Below, one piece after another: positions 1-8,473 of a DNA stretch of 64,000 nt. Position 1 is the first letter of the stretch, and each line of letters starts with the position of its first letter. The position numbers and the translations under genes were made by a program. The DNA comes from Spartobacteria bacterium (GTDB taxonomy: Bacteria; Verrucomicrobiota; Verrucomicrobiia; Chthoniobacterales; Chthoniobacteraceae), in contig JAJPII010000047.1 in assembly GCA_021324825.1 (NCBI GenBank), forward strand, positions 62,001 through 126,000. Direction: 5' to 3'. The notes below the pieces were generated by a model. The model was not told the origin of the DNA and did not search any database. It was given only the letters and a program-made list of their open reading frames with translations.

Positions 1-648
1 AAAATCGACTTTCCCCGGCCGCCCCAGCTGAAAGAGGCGGGGGACCTGCTTGCGCAAGGCAAAGCCGCCGATGCGCTCTCCCGGCTTGAACCGCTGCTCA
101 AATACTACGAAACGGTGGGCGACGCGCCGGGAAGCTTTTGGGGCGAGACCGCGCTGTTGAAGGTGCAGGCGCTCGCCAGCCTGGGAGAAAACGGGCCGGC
201 CGAAACGCTCGCGGAGAGCGTCGCGCGCCACGCAATCGACCCCGAGACGTTGCTTGGGGCGAATGTGCAGGTGGCCGCCGGCCTCGCGCGCCGGGGCGAC
301 TACGAAAGGGCGCTGGCAATCTATGACACGGCGCTCAAACAAGCCACGCGGCCTCAAACCCTGGCCGCCGCCGCCGCCAACAAAGGGCAGAGCCTCCTCG
401 TACGCAAGGAATGGAGTGCCGCCATTCTGTCATTTCTCGAGGTCCCCGTCCTTTACCCCGAACAGAAGCTGTGGATGCCGCGCGTGCTGCTCGGCTGCGG
501 CCGCGCCTACGCCGGCCTTCAGGATCTCGAACGCGCCAAGGCCTCCTTCCATGAATTGACCGGCGCCTTTCCTTTGACGGCGGAAGCGGGGGAAGCGAGG
601 AACGAACTGGAAAAAATCGCCAAGTTTGAAAAGGTGAACCATAAATGA
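1..648 (+). CDS. TPR-containing protein, C-terminal part (5' end outside window)
   Basis: The reading frame is open from the first base, so the true start lies upstream of the window. The visible part is alpha-helical and Ala/Leu/Gly-rich, with repeated helix pairs typical of tetratricopeptide repeats, such as the stretch around GDYERALAIYDTALKQA and the later LQDLERAKASFHELTGAFP. It ends in a Lys-rich tail. It lies 22 bases before exbB and on the same strand, so it is probably the first or second gene of the ExbB/ExbD operon. A periplasmic scaffold role is likely, by analogy with YbgF/CpoB-like TPR proteins near Tol/Exb systems, but this is inference. The TPR call rests on pattern, not on a profile search. 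Confidence 0.75.
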   Translation, partial: KIDFPRPPQLKEAGDLLAQGKAADALSRLEPLLKYYETVGDAPGSFWGETALLKVQALASLGENGPAETLAESVARHAIDPETLLGANVQVAAGLARRGDYERALAIYDTALKQATRPQTLAAAAANKGQSLLVRKEWSAAILSFLEVPVLYPEQKLWMPRVLLGCGRAYAGLQDLERAKASFHELTGAFPLTAEAGEARNELEKIAKFEKVNHK

Positions 649-670
649 CCGACTCTCTTTCAGTAAACCC

Positions 671-1534
671 ATGAACCGAACCGAAATGCCAAAAATGAAG
701 CTCCGAACCGTCCTACTCGCCGCACTGTTTGCCTTGTCGATGCTGCCTTGCATTGCATCCGCGCAGGCGCAAGCAAGCCCCTCGCCCGGGGAAAAACCAC
801 CCGTCCATCAGAAAAGCCTCCTCATCCAAATCGAGGAAGGCGGCTGGGTCATGATTCCCATCGCCATCTGCTCCGTGCTCACATTTTACCTCATCGTGGA
901 CGGCGTCCTTCGCACGATGCCCCGCAAGGTGCTTCCGCCGGAGCACCTCGAGGCATTGAAGACCCTGTTCCCGCCTGGCGACTACGTCGGCGCCTACGAC
1001 TACTGCAAAGCGCACCCCTCGCCTTTCACCAATGTCTGCCGAATCGCGTTGAGCCTCCTGGGCGAGGGTAAGGCCGCCGTCGAGGAGGGGATCCTGTCCG
1101 AGCTCTCCAGGGAAGACTCGAAGATGCAAACCTATATTTCCTACCTGTCCGTCATCGGCGTTTGCACCCCGATGATCGGGCTGCTCGGCACCGTCACGGG
1201 CATGATCAAGGCGTTCGCCACCCTCGGGGCGTCCGGGATCGGCGACCCTTCGAGCCTGTCGGCGGCCATCGGCGAAGTCCTCGTCGCCACGGCTTCGGGC
1301 CTGTTTATCGCCATCCCGGCGTTCGGCTCCTATTACTTCCTGCGAAACCGGGCGGTGAAAGCGCTTCACGATGCCGAGGACGCCGTGGTGATGCTCTTCC
1401 GCAAGATGCCTTACGAACTCCTCGCCGGCGTCCATATCGGCGACGAAAAACTCTATGCCGGCGCCCCAAGCTGGATGGCTGTCCATGGCGGCGAGGGCGA
1501 CGAGGCCGCGGGGGCGGAACCGACGCCGGCCTGA
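671..1534 (+). CDS. exbB: MotA/TolQ/ExbB proton channel family protein
   Basis: This is the proton-channel subunit of a TonB/Tol-type energy transducer in the inner membrane. A cleavable signal-like segment begins at the internal Met9 (base 695, MKLRTVLLAALFAL), so 695 is a credible alternative start. A first membrane helix follows at about residues 57-80. Two further helices, at about 153-180 and 202-223, contain the family signature (GLLGTVTGMIKAF, then ATASGLFIAIPAF). The acidic loop before helix 2 fits the cytoplasmic domain of ExbB. Two exbD genes follow at once, giving the usual channel pair. Family assignment is firm; whether it energises import or an envelope-stability system cannot be decided here. 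Confidence 0.93.
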   Translation: MNRTEMPKMKLRTVLLAALFALSMLPCIASAQAQASPSPGEKPPVHQKSLLIQIEEGGWVMIPIAICSVLTFYLIVDGVLRTMPRKVLPPEHLEALKTLFPPGDYVGAYDYCKAHPSPFTNVCRIALSLLGEGKAAVEEGILSELSREDSKMQTYISYLSVIGVCTPMIGLLGTVTGMIKAFATLGASGIGDPSSLSAAIGEVLVATASGLFIAIPAFGSYYFLRNRAVKALHDAEDAVVMLFRKMPYELLAGVHIGDEKLYAGAPSWMAVHGGEGDEAAGAEPTPA

Positions 1535-1559
1535 GCCATGAAACGGAGGCTTTACTGAT

Positions 1560-2018
1560 ATGGCCGGCGGCGGAGGAGGAGGCAAAGGCGAACCGGAGTT
1601 CCAGGTCGCCCCGATGATCGACGTGCTTCTCGTCCTTCTCATCTTTTTCATGTCCATCACTTCGGCGCAGGTGCTCAAGGTGGACAAGAGCATCACCCTT
1701 CCCATCTCGGCCAACGCGGTCAAGAAGGACAACAGCCGCAGCGAAGCAATCGTCAACGTCCGCTGGGATGAAGGCGCGAAGAAGGCGACCTACATCATGG
1801 ACGAGAAGCCGTATACCGACCCCGCAGCGCTCGGCGCCGCGCTGGCCGCGGCAAAGAAGATCGGTGAAACCAAGGTCGCCAAGGGGCCCAACCCGACCTT
1901 CCGGTGCGTCATCCGCGCCGACCGGCTCGCGATGGCCCGCACCGTGGCCACCGCCATGAACGCCGCCGCCGAGGCTGGCATCAGCGATATTTCGTTCTCA
2001 GCGGTGAATCGCCAATGA
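1560..2018 (+). CDS. exbD: ExbD/TolR biopolymer transport protein, first copy
   Basis: This 152-residue protein has a short Gly-rich cytoplasmic N-terminus (AGGGGGGKGEPEF), one membrane helix and a periplasmic domain. The helix begins with the family motif PMIDVLLVLLIFF; the Asp at about residue 20 is the conserved proton-relay acid of ExbD/TolR. It starts 25 bases after exbB. Its TGA overlaps the ATG of the second exbD (ATGA at 2015-2018), indicating translational coupling. It would partner ExbB in a proton-driven motor. Confidence 0.92.
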   Translation: MAGGGGGGKGEPEFQVAPMIDVLLVLLIFFMSITSAQVLKVDKSITLPISANAVKKDNSRSEAIVNVRWDEGAKKATYIMDEKPYTDPAALGAALAAAKKIGETKVAKGPNPTFRCVIRADRLAMARTVATAMNAAAEAGISDISFSAVNRQ

Positions 2019-2470
2019 ACCGCACGAAACGCCGAAGGAGCCGCCTCGAAGGGGGAGACCCCGGTTTTCAGATCGCGCCAATGATCGACGTGGTCTTCGT
2101 CATCATGCTTTTTTTCATGGTCATGGCCGGCGCGGTAAAGGTGGAGCGGGAACTGAACACAAAGCTGCCCGGCACCGCGGAGACTTCCGGCCCCACGGAA
2201 TTTGTCGATGAAGTCGTCATCGCCATTTCCCAGGCCGGTGAAGTCACCCTCAATGACGAGTCGATGGACACGCCCGAAAGCAAGGAAATGCCCCAACTCC
2301 GCGCGACGCTTCTGCGGGCGAAGCAATCCAGCGACGCGGCAAAGTCCCAGCTCATGGTCACGGTCGTGAGCGATCCGGATTCCCGCTACAGCCGCACGGT
2401 GGACGTGCTGGACGCACTGGCCACCGCCCAGATCGAAAATGTGAGCTTCACCACGTCGGAGGAGGAATGA
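2015..2470 (+). CDS. exbD: ExbD/TolR biopolymer transport protein, second copy
   Basis: This second, divergent ExbD paralogue has 151 residues. The start at 2015 is chosen because it overlaps the stop of the first copy (ATGA) and leads into a basic N-terminus (MNRTKRRRSRLEGG). The helix motif IAPMIDVVFVIMLFFMV follows, with the conserved Asp at about residue 24. Longer upstream reading in this frame is only the shadow of the preceding gene. Two different ExbD proteins beside one ExbB is common in Verrucomicrobia and Planctomycetes and suggests a hetero-oligomeric ExbD component. Its stop overlaps the next start (2467-2470). Confidence 0.92.
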   Translation: MNRTKRRRSRLEGGDPGFQIAPMIDVVFVIMLFFMVMAGAVKVERELNTKLPGTAETSGPTEFVDEVVIAISQAGEVTLNDESMDTPESKEMPQLRATLLRAKQSSDAAKSQLMVTVVSDPDSRYSRTVDVLDALATAQIENVSFTTSEEE

Positions 2471-3681
2471 GCGAAGAACCCGCCCCGCCGCGGCGCAAGT
2501 TTTGGCAGAAACTTTTCGCCAGCAAAATCATCCTGCTCAGCGTCGCCTTCCACTTCCTCCTGGGCGTTGGCGCCACCTTTTACATCGTTCAAACCATCCA
2601 GGCGAAACGCAAGGTCGTTTTCCAGGGAGGCCCCCCCTCGCCAAACCGAAGCACGCGCGCCCTCGAGCACAAGGTCAGCGTGGCCCACAGGAAGAAGACG
2701 ATGAGCGCGCCCGCCCAGGCCAAGCGCATCGCCACCACCGGCTTTTCAAAAATCTCCCTGCCGGAGATGCCGCATATGCCGGGGGCGACCGAAATCATCC
2801 CTGGCAAAATGGCGGGCATGGGAGGCATGGGCGTCGGCTTCGGCCCCGCCGGCGGCGGGGGTCCCGGCGGCGGGGGCGGCGGCGGCTCGGCTCCGTCGTT
2901 CGGCTTTCAGAACGGCAACGGCTTGCAGGGGGCGTTTTACGATCTAAAACAGACCTTTAACAGGAAACCGACGCCTATCAACAATATAGAAAGATTTGTT
3001 CATGAGTTGGACGCATTCCTGAGGAACGGGTGGAGCCCGGATTTTTTGAACAGATATTTCAAAGCTCCGGCGCCCCTCTACGCCACGCAGATTTTCGTGC
3101 CGGACATTGACTCCTCCAATGCCCCGCGGGCCTTTGGAGTGGAGAGGGAAGTCAAACCCGCCCTTTGGATTGCCGTTTACAGGGGCAAGGTCTCGCCGCC
3201 CGAGACCGGCGTCTATCATTTTGTCGGGGGCGGTGACAACATCCTCATCGTGAGCCTGAACTCGAACATCGTTTTGGATAAATCCTGGGATTACAGAGAG
3301 CGTTGGGGCCTCGACAAAGAATGGACGCCGGTCGCCATGTACGACTATGGGTTTCCCGGCAGCGGGTCAAGGACGAAGGATGGCCGGATTAAGGCCAGTG
3401 TTCCCGGCGGATTTGCGAAAGGGCAGGCTGTGAACCTGGTCGCGGGAACATTCTACGACATGCAAGTGCTGATTGGCGATGACGGCGGGATTACTCACTT
3501 CAGCCTGTATGTTGAGAAAGAAGGCGTCCAATACCAGAGGACTCCCAACGGTTTGCCCATCCTTCCCTTATTCCGGGTTTCCGCTGATAAGCCGCCCCCG
3601 GGCGAGCATCCCCCTTTCATGGAAAACGGCCCGATCTGGCGGTCGCGCCCCTCGTCGGCGGCCTCAGTTTTTTCCCGCTGA
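2467..3681 (+). CDS. TonB-position membrane-anchored protein with Gly-rich linker and PA14-like C-terminal domain
   Basis: The protein has 404 residues and starts on an ATGA overlap with exbD. It has a short cytoplasmic N-terminus, one membrane helix at about residues 18-42 (IILLSVAFHFLLGVGATFYI), a basic stretch, and a Met/Gly-rich linker (about 110-145, with long Gly runs). A beta-rich C-terminal half follows. The segment with VSPPETGVYHFVGGGDNILI resembles a PA14 carbohydrate-binding fold. The topology matches TonB, with one N-terminal anchor and a long flexible periplasmic linker, but I see no TonB C-terminal domain. It is the last gene of the Exb operon. The first half is very GC-rich, while about 2950-3560 uses more AT-rich codons (ATA, AGA, AGG). 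It may be the energy-transducing or ligand-sensing arm of the complex; that is inference. Confidence 0.75.
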   Translation: MSEEPAPPRRKFWQKLFASKIILLSVAFHFLLGVGATFYIVQTIQAKRKVVFQGGPPSPNRSTRALEHKVSVAHRKKTMSAPAQAKRIATTGFSKISLPEMPHMPGATEIIPGKMAGMGGMGVGFGPAGGGGPGGGGGGGSAPSFGFQNGNGLQGAFYDLKQTFNRKPTPINNIERFVHELDAFLRNGWSPDFLNRYFKAPAPLYATQIFVPDIDSSNAPRAFGVEREVKPALWIAVYRGKVSPPETGVYHFVGGGDNILIVSLNSNIVLDKSWDYRERWGLDKEWTPVAMYDYGFPGSGSRTKDGRIKASVPGGFAKGQAVNLVAGTFYDMQVLIGDDGGITHFSLYVEKEGVQYQRTPNGLPILPLFRVSADKPPPGEHPPFMENGPIWRSRPSSAASVFSR

Positions 3682-3693
3682 GTTGAGATGTTT

Positions 3694-4131
3694 TTACTTC
3701 TGAAAGCTCGCCAGCTTCGCGATAAACGCACTCGGGCCGCCTTCCAGGTAGCCGACTTGCCGGCCCAGTTCCTTGCCGTCCGCATCCGCCAACACAAAGG
3801 TGGGGAACCCCTCGGCCTGATACTTGTCCTTCAGCTTCTCGTTCTGCTTCTTCACCGCATCCGTCTGCGGTTTGGAGTTGGGGAAATCGACGAGCACGAG
3901 GATGAGGTTCTTGTCCGCATACGTTTTGAAGTCCGGCGTGTTCAGGACTTCCTTGTCCATCTTGACGCACCCGGGACACCAGTCCGAGCCGGTGAAGTCC
4001 ATGAGCACTTTTTTATTTTCGATCTTCGCCTGGGCGACCGCTTTTTCGTAGTTGGTCGTCCATTTGGCGTCCTGGGCTAGGGCGAATCCGCCGAGAAGGA
4101 GCAGGGCAAGCAAAGCGGGGAGTGTCTTCAT
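3694..4131 (-). CDS. Thioredoxin-like periplasmic protein
   Basis: This 145-residue protein has a signal peptide (MKTLPALLALLLLGGFALAQ) and a thioredoxin fold. The active-site motif is CPGC, inside TGSDWCPGCVK at about residues 52-62. The cis-proline region is near EGFPTFVLAD, followed by the last strand and a GYLEGG turn. It belongs to the DsbD-gamma/thioredoxin_7-like group of exported thioredoxins that act as disulfide reductases in the periplasm. It is convergent with the PA14-like gene, only 12 bases away. Its substrate is unknown. Confidence 0.88.
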   Translation of the reverse strand: MKTLPALLALLLLGGFALAQDAKWTTNYEKAVAQAKIENKKVLMDFTGSDWCPGCVKMDKEVLNTPDFKTYADKNLILVLVDFPNSKPQTDAVKKQNEKLKDKYQAEGFPTFVLADADGKELGRQVGYLEGGPSAFIAKLASFQK

Positions 4132-4161
4132 GCGGGCAATATGGCGCCTCCGCGCGCGAAC

Positions 4162-6282
4162 TCAATGCCCGCCAAAGAAATGCCGGAAGGATTGCAGCAA
4201 TCCCCGAGGCGCGGGGGTGGCTTCCTGGTTCGCCGCCGGGGCTTCGACGGCGCCGCCAGGGTGGACGCGGCAGTCAGCGCGCGGAACCCGCGACACCGGC
4301 AGGTCGATGTCGTAAGCCGTCCCCGCGCTCTCGCAACCGGCGGTGGCAAGCTGGTTGGTGATCGAGCAAACCCGCACGCGCTGGAGCGGCTCGGGCGGCG
4401 CCAGCGCCGCCGCGGGGTAACGCGAGCCCGGCGCGGCGTTCATGATCTGCGTCCAGATCGGCAGCGCGAGCGCGGCGCCGTAGCCCCTTGGAATGATGGT
4501 GACGGGCGTGTCGAACCCGACCCAGACGCCGCAGGTGAGAGCCTTCGTGTAGCCGACGAACCAGGCGTCCTTGTAGTCGTTGGTCGTCCCCGTTTTCCCG
4601 GCGGCGGGTTTGGTGAAGCCGAGCGACCTGGCGGCCGCCGCGGTGCCGCGCTGCAAGACTTTCTCGAGCGTGGAAGAGACCATCCACGAGACGCCGGGCT
4701 CGAGCGCGGCGGTGGTGATGTGGGCCGCCTGGTAAACGACCTGGCCGTCCGAGTCGTCTATCCGTTCGATGAGGAACGGCTGTTTGCGCACCCCGTTGTT
4801 TGGAAAGATGCTGTAGGCCGCCGTGACATCCTTCAGCGATTCCTCGAACGCGCCGAGAAAGATCGCGGGGAATTTCGGCACGTTCGGGATGCCCGCGCCC
4901 GCGGCAAGCTGGCGGACGGAAGCGATGCCCGCGTAGTCGCCGATGCGCACGCTCATGGTATTGCGCGACTGGATGAGGCCTTCTTCCGCGCGCAGGACGC
5001 CGCGGTTCGCTCCATCCGAGTTGCCGGGGTTCCAGTTGGACGCGGTGTGAAGCTCGCCGGGACGGATGGGCGCGTCGTCAACCGCCGCGCCGGGAAGCAG
5101 CCCCTGCCGGAACGCCGCCGCGTACACGAACGGCTTGAAGGTCGAGCCGAGCTGCCGGGAAGCGTCTTCCGCGCGGTTTAGCTGGCTGTCCGCGTGGTCG
5201 CGCCCGCCGACCATGGCGCGGATGCCTCCGTCGCGATTATCCAGGACGACGACAGCCCCTTGCAGATACGGCGTGGATTCCTCGTAAACAGCCTTCTGCG
5301 CGGGCTTCCGCGGGTGCGCGTACCCGGGCCGTTGCTCTATCCTGCGGAGTTGCGCGTCGACCGCCGCCATGGCGCTTCTCTGGAGCTGGGGATCGAGCGT
5401 CGTATAGATTTTGAGGCCGCCCGCCTTTATCTGGTCGGTGCTGAGGATGATGTTCAAGTCCCGCACCACCGCGTCGAGCGCATAGTTGTTCTGGGGCGGG
5501 GGCGGAGGCGTCTTCGCCACGTCGAGGCGTGCGTTGATCTGCCGCTCGGCTTCCGCCTTGGTTATCATTTTAAGACTGGCCATGCGTTCCAGCACCTCGT
5601 CCTTCTGCGCGATGGCGGCCTTGAGGTCGTTGAACGGGGAAAACCGGCTCGGCCCGCGGATGACGCCCGCGAGCATGGCCGCCTCCGCCAGGGTCAACTG
5701 CGAGGCGTGCTTGTTGAAATAGCCGCGGCTCGCCGTCTCGATGCCGTAAAAGCGGGAGCCGAAGTAGATTCGGTTCATGTAACAGGCGAGGATCTGCTCC
5801 TTCGAGTAATGATGCTCGATGCGCAGGGCGACGAACGCCTCCAGGAGCTTGCGGTGCAGATTATGGCCGCCCAGCGGGAAGCTGTTGCGGGCAAGCTGCT
5901 GGGTGATGGTGCTGCCGCCTTCACGCACTGACATATGGATGAGGTTGCGGACCGTCGCGCGCAGGATTCCCCACAGGTCCACGCCGTGGTGGTTGTAAAA
6001 GCGCGTATCCTCCCGCGCGAGCAGCGCCTGGATGAACCAGTGCGAGACTTCGCTCGCCGGAACCAGGATGCGATCCTGCAACCCCTCGCCCTTCAAACGG
6101 GTGTAGAAGCGCCCGTCCATGTCATAGACGCCGGAAATCTCGGGCATCTCATCCACCTTTTCCATGTCGAAGGCGCTCGCCCAGATTCCGTAAACGACGC
6201 ACACCGCCGCAACCGCCGCCCCGACGACGGCAATAGCCGCGAACAGGGAATACCGGCTCTTGCGCTGACGTTTCTTTGGCAC
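4162..6282 (-). CDS. Class A penicillin-binding protein (bifunctional transglycosylase/transpeptidase)
   Basis: This 706-residue protein is of PBP1A type. It has a basic cytoplasmic tail, a membrane anchor at about residues 12-33, and a GT51 glycosyltransferase domain. The catalytic Glu lies in REDTRFYNHHGVD (about 90) and GGSTITQQLARN follows at about 121. The transpeptidase domain shows the three penicillin-binding motifs: STFK (about 375), SRN (about 437) and KTGTT (about 562). It polymerises and crosslinks peptidoglycan at the inner membrane. The Ala/Pro-rich C-terminal tail has Cys residues in CSITNQLATAGC. It is divergent from trmD. Confidence 0.95.
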   Translation of the reverse strand: MPKKRQRKSRYSLFAAIAVVGAAVAAVCVVYGIWASAFDMEKVDEMPEISGVYDMDGRFYTRLKGEGLQDRILVPASEVSHWFIQALLAREDTRFYNHHGVDLWGILRATVRNLIHMSVREGGSTITQQLARNSFPLGGHNLHRKLLEAFVALRIEHHYSKEQILACYMNRIYFGSRFYGIETASRGYFNKHASQLTLAEAAMLAGVIRGPSRFSPFNDLKAAIAQKDEVLERMASLKMITKAEAERQINARLDVAKTPPPPPQNNYALDAVVRDLNIILSTDQIKAGGLKIYTTLDPQLQRSAMAAVDAQLRRIEQRPGYAHPRKPAQKAVYEESTPYLQGAVVVLDNRDGGIRAMVGGRDHADSQLNRAEDASRQLGSTFKPFVYAAAFRQGLLPGAAVDDAPIRPGELHTASNWNPGNSDGANRGVLRAEEGLIQSRNTMSVRIGDYAGIASVRQLAAGAGIPNVPKFPAIFLGAFEESLKDVTAAYSIFPNNGVRKQPFLIERIDDSDGQVVYQAAHITTAALEPGVSWMVSSTLEKVLQRGTAAAARSLGFTKPAAGKTGTTNDYKDAWFVGYTKALTCGVWVGFDTPVTIIPRGYGAALALPIWTQIMNAAPGSRYPAAALAPPEPLQRVRVCSITNQLATAGCESAGTAYDIDLPVSRVPRADCRVHPGGAVEAPAANQEATPAPRGLLQSFRHFFGGH

Positions 6283-6347
6283 TTCGGGAAGACTTGGACT
6301 ATGGGCGAAAATACAGAAGTATCAAACCGAACGCCAATCTTCCCCGC

Positions 6348-7031
6348 ATGCGCATCGATATACTGACCCTTTTCCCCGGCATCTGCGAAGGCGCTTTCTC
6401 GGAAAGCATGATGCGCCGCGCGCGGGAAAAAGGATTGGCCGGTCTGCATGCCCACAATCTGCGCGATTGGGCGCGGGACAAGCACCGCATAACCGATGAC
6501 GCCCCGTACGGCGGCGGCCAGGGGATGGTCATGAAACCCGAGCCGGTGTTCGAAGCCGTGGAGAGCCTGCGCCGGCCCGGAACCAGGGTTGTTCTTATGT
6601 CCCCCGCGGGCCGCCGCCTGGATCAAGCCATCGCGCGAGCCTACGCCCGGGAATCGCACCTCATCCTCATCTGCGGCCACTACGAAGGCGTGGACCAACG
6701 CGTGGCCGAACATTTGATCGACGATGAAATCTCCATCGGCGACTACGTGCTGACGAACGGCGCCATAGCCGCCGCGGTCTTCACGGACGCCATCGTCCGG
6801 CTCATCCCCGGCGTGCTGGGCGACGACGCATCCGCCCTCGAGGATTCCTTCGCGGATGGCGTGCTCGAGTTCCCGCACTACACGCGCCCGCTGGAGTACC
6901 GCGGCTGGCGCGTGCCGGAGATACTCCTTTCCGGGAACCACGCGGCGATAGCGGCGTGGCGAAGGGAACAAGCGCTGGAAAGGACGCGGAAAAACCGCCC
7001 GGACCTGCTTGAAAACAACGGTTCTTCGTGA
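6348..7031 (+). CDS. trmD: tRNA (guanine-N1-)-methyltransferase TrmD
   Basis: This enzyme methylates G37 of tRNAs that read codons beginning with C, including tRNA-Pro, using S-adenosylmethionine. The ATG at 6348 is chosen because MRIDILTLFP is the canonical TrmD N-terminus; the upstream in-frame ATG at 6276 would lie within the divergent gene. Motifs include GGGQGMVMKPEP, the SAM trefoil-knot region LICGHYEGVDQR and SIGDYVLTNG. The length of 227 residues is slightly short of the usual 230-255. It is not accompanied by rpsP, rimM or rplS; rplS lies about 49 kb away at 55899. Confidence 0.96.
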   Translation: MRIDILTLFPGICEGAFSESMMRRAREKGLAGLHAHNLRDWARDKHRITDDAPYGGGQGMVMKPEPVFEAVESLRRPGTRVVLMSPAGRRLDQAIARAYARESHLILICGHYEGVDQRVAEHLIDDEISIGDYVLTNGAIAAAVFTDAIVRLIPGVLGDDASALEDSFADGVLEFPHYTRPLEYRGWRVPEILLSGNHAAIAAWRREQALERTRKNRPDLLENNGSS

Positions 7032-7067
7032 TTGCAAAACCCTTGCATTCCCGCTTAAATATCTCCC

Positions 7068-7301
7068 GTGGCGTTGAGCGAGAGGCAAAAGGTATGGGCC
7101 AGGCGAATGGCATGGGTCAGGAGGTTGAGCATCCTTCTGGCCCTGGCAATGATAATATGGGCGGTCTATACCGTGATGACTTATAAACCGCCGGAGATCC
7201 TTCCCCTTCCCGCGAAGCCCCAAGCTTCCCTGCTTCACAAAAGCCTGACCAATTCCGGCGCGCTCCCGTCTGAAAAAGTGTTTCGGGCCGGCGGGATTTG
7301 A
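7068..7301 (+). CDS. Possible small single-pass membrane protein
   Basis: A GTG-started frame of 77 residues follows trmD by 36 bases. It has a basic N-terminus (QKVWARRMAWVRRL), one clear membrane helix (about residues 20-38, LSILLALAMIIWAVYTVM) and a Pro-rich tail. It has no recognised family. An internal ATG at 7107 is an alternative start. The frame runs about 19 bases into the 3' end of the opposite-strand tRNA-Pro gene, which is unusual and lowers confidence. The positive-inside charge pattern around the helix favours a real protein. Confidence 0.4.
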   Translation: MALSERQKVWARRMAWVRRLSILLALAMIIWAVYTVMTYKPPEILPLPAKPQASLLHKSLTNSGALPSEKVFRAGGI

Positions 7302-7356
7302 ACCCGCGACCTCTTGAACCCCATTCAAGCGCACTACCAAGCTGTGCTACGGCCCG
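7283..7356 (-). tRNA. tRNA-Pro (anticodon GGG)
   Basis: The minus strand folds into a complete cloverleaf. The acceptor arms are CGGGCCG and CGGCCCG, and the D arm is GCAC/GTGC with a GG-containing loop. The anticodon stem is CTTGA/TCAAG with loop ATGGGGT, giving anticodon GGG. The T arm is GCGGG/CCCGC with loop TTCAAAT. The discriminator base is A and no CCA is encoded, so CCA must be added enzymatically. GGG reads CCC and CCU codons. TrmD, encoded next to it, modifies G37 of this class of tRNA. Confidence 0.95.
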
Positions 7357-7398
7357 CTAAATTCGGAACGGTGAACCTACCGGGCCTCGGTATCGCGG

Positions 7399-8469
7399 TC
7401 AATGGATTATCGCCTGGTCCCAATCCTTCCAGACCGGCTCGAACCCCTGTCGCCGCAGCATGGCGGCGACTTCGCCCGGCGAGCGGTTGTCGGCGATCTC
7501 AAACTGTTCGGCGGCGGAGGAGCCTTTAGCCGCGACCTGCTTCCCGCGCACCGTTAAATGAAGCGATTCCTTGCCCTGGCCGGTATAGCCTCCGGGCTCG
7601 GTGTGGCTGCCCGCGGAGAGCATGGTGACCCCCAGGGGGATGAGGCCGTCGCGCAAGGCGGCGGGTTCGCGCGTGCTGAGGACTATCCCCACCTGCGGAA
7701 AACCGAGCCGCAAGGCGCAGATCAACTGGACATACTCGCGATCCGGCAAGGCGAATCGCGGCTGGAAGCCGCCCGCGGCGGGGCGCAGGCGCGGCAGGCT
7801 GACGGTGAACTGGGCTTTCCAGCATTTCTTCAGCAGGAAATCGAGGTGCGCGGCGAGGGCGAGCGCTTCCTCGCGCCATTCCCACAGGCCGAACAGCGCT
7901 CCGATGCCGATGCGCCTGAACCCGGCGTCGTAAGCGCGTTCCGGGCAGGCGAGCCGCCAGTCGTAGTCCTTCTTTGGTCCGGAGACGTGCAGCGCGGCGT
8001 AGGTGTCGCGATGGTAGGTTTCCTGGTAGACGACCAGCCCTTCCGCGCCGGCGCGCACCAGGGGCGCATACTCGGCGGTCTCCATCGGCCCGACTTCCAG
8101 AGCGATGCCCGGCATCTCGGGCGCGAGGGCTTTGACGCATTGTTCGAGATAGTCCGACGAGACGAATTTGGGATGTTCGCCCGCGACCAGAAGGATGTTT
8201 CGAAATCCTTCCTTGCGGAGATGGCGCGCCTCTTTCAGCACCTGCTCGATTTCCAGCGTGACGCGCAGGATGGCGTTCTCCCGGGAAAAGCCGCAGTAGC
8301 TGCACGAGTTGATGCATTCGTTGGAAAGATAGAGCGGCGCGAAGAGCCGCATCGCTTTGCCGAAATGCCTGCGCGTGACCGCTTGCGATTCGCGCGCCAG
8401 GCGTTCAAGCTCCGCGTCGGACGCCGGCTGGAGGAGCTCCGCGAAGGTTTGCAGTAGAGGCGCTGCCAT
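7399..8469 (-). CDS. thiH: Radical SAM 2-iminoacetate synthase ThiH
   Basis: This 356-residue radical SAM enzyme cleaves tyrosine to 2-iminoacetate for the thiazole of thiamine. The iron-sulfur cluster motif is CINSCSYCGF (about residues 52-61). EVGPMETAEY, the substrate-channel segment VVYQETYHRDTY and the C-terminal QFEIADNRSP match ThiH rather than BioB or HydG. No thiG, thiS or thiF lies nearby. It follows the DnaJ-like gene by four bases, so the two are probably cotranscribed. Confidence 0.88.
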   Translation of the reverse strand: MAAPLLQTFAELLQPASDAELERLARESQAVTRRHFGKAMRLFAPLYLSNECINSCSYCGFSRENAILRVTLEIEQVLKEARHLRKEGFRNILLVAGEHPKFVSSDYLEQCVKALAPEMPGIALEVGPMETAEYAPLVRAGAEGLVVYQETYHRDTYAALHVSGPKKDYDWRLACPERAYDAGFRRIGIGALFGLWEWREEALALAAHLDFLLKKCWKAQFTVSLPRLRPAAGGFQPRFALPDREYVQLICALRLGFPQVGIVLSTREPAALRDGLIPLGVTMLSAGSHTEPGGYTGQGKESLHLTVRGKQVAAKGSSAAEQFEIADNRSPGEVAAMLRRQGFEPVWKDWDQAIIH

Positions 8470-8473
8470 CCGC

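Noticed and set aside
7399-8469. BioB or HydG assignment for the radical SAM gene
   Set aside because: The CxxxCxYC motif with EVGPMETAEY and the VVYQETYH segment fits ThiH better; no biotin or hydrogenase genes are near.
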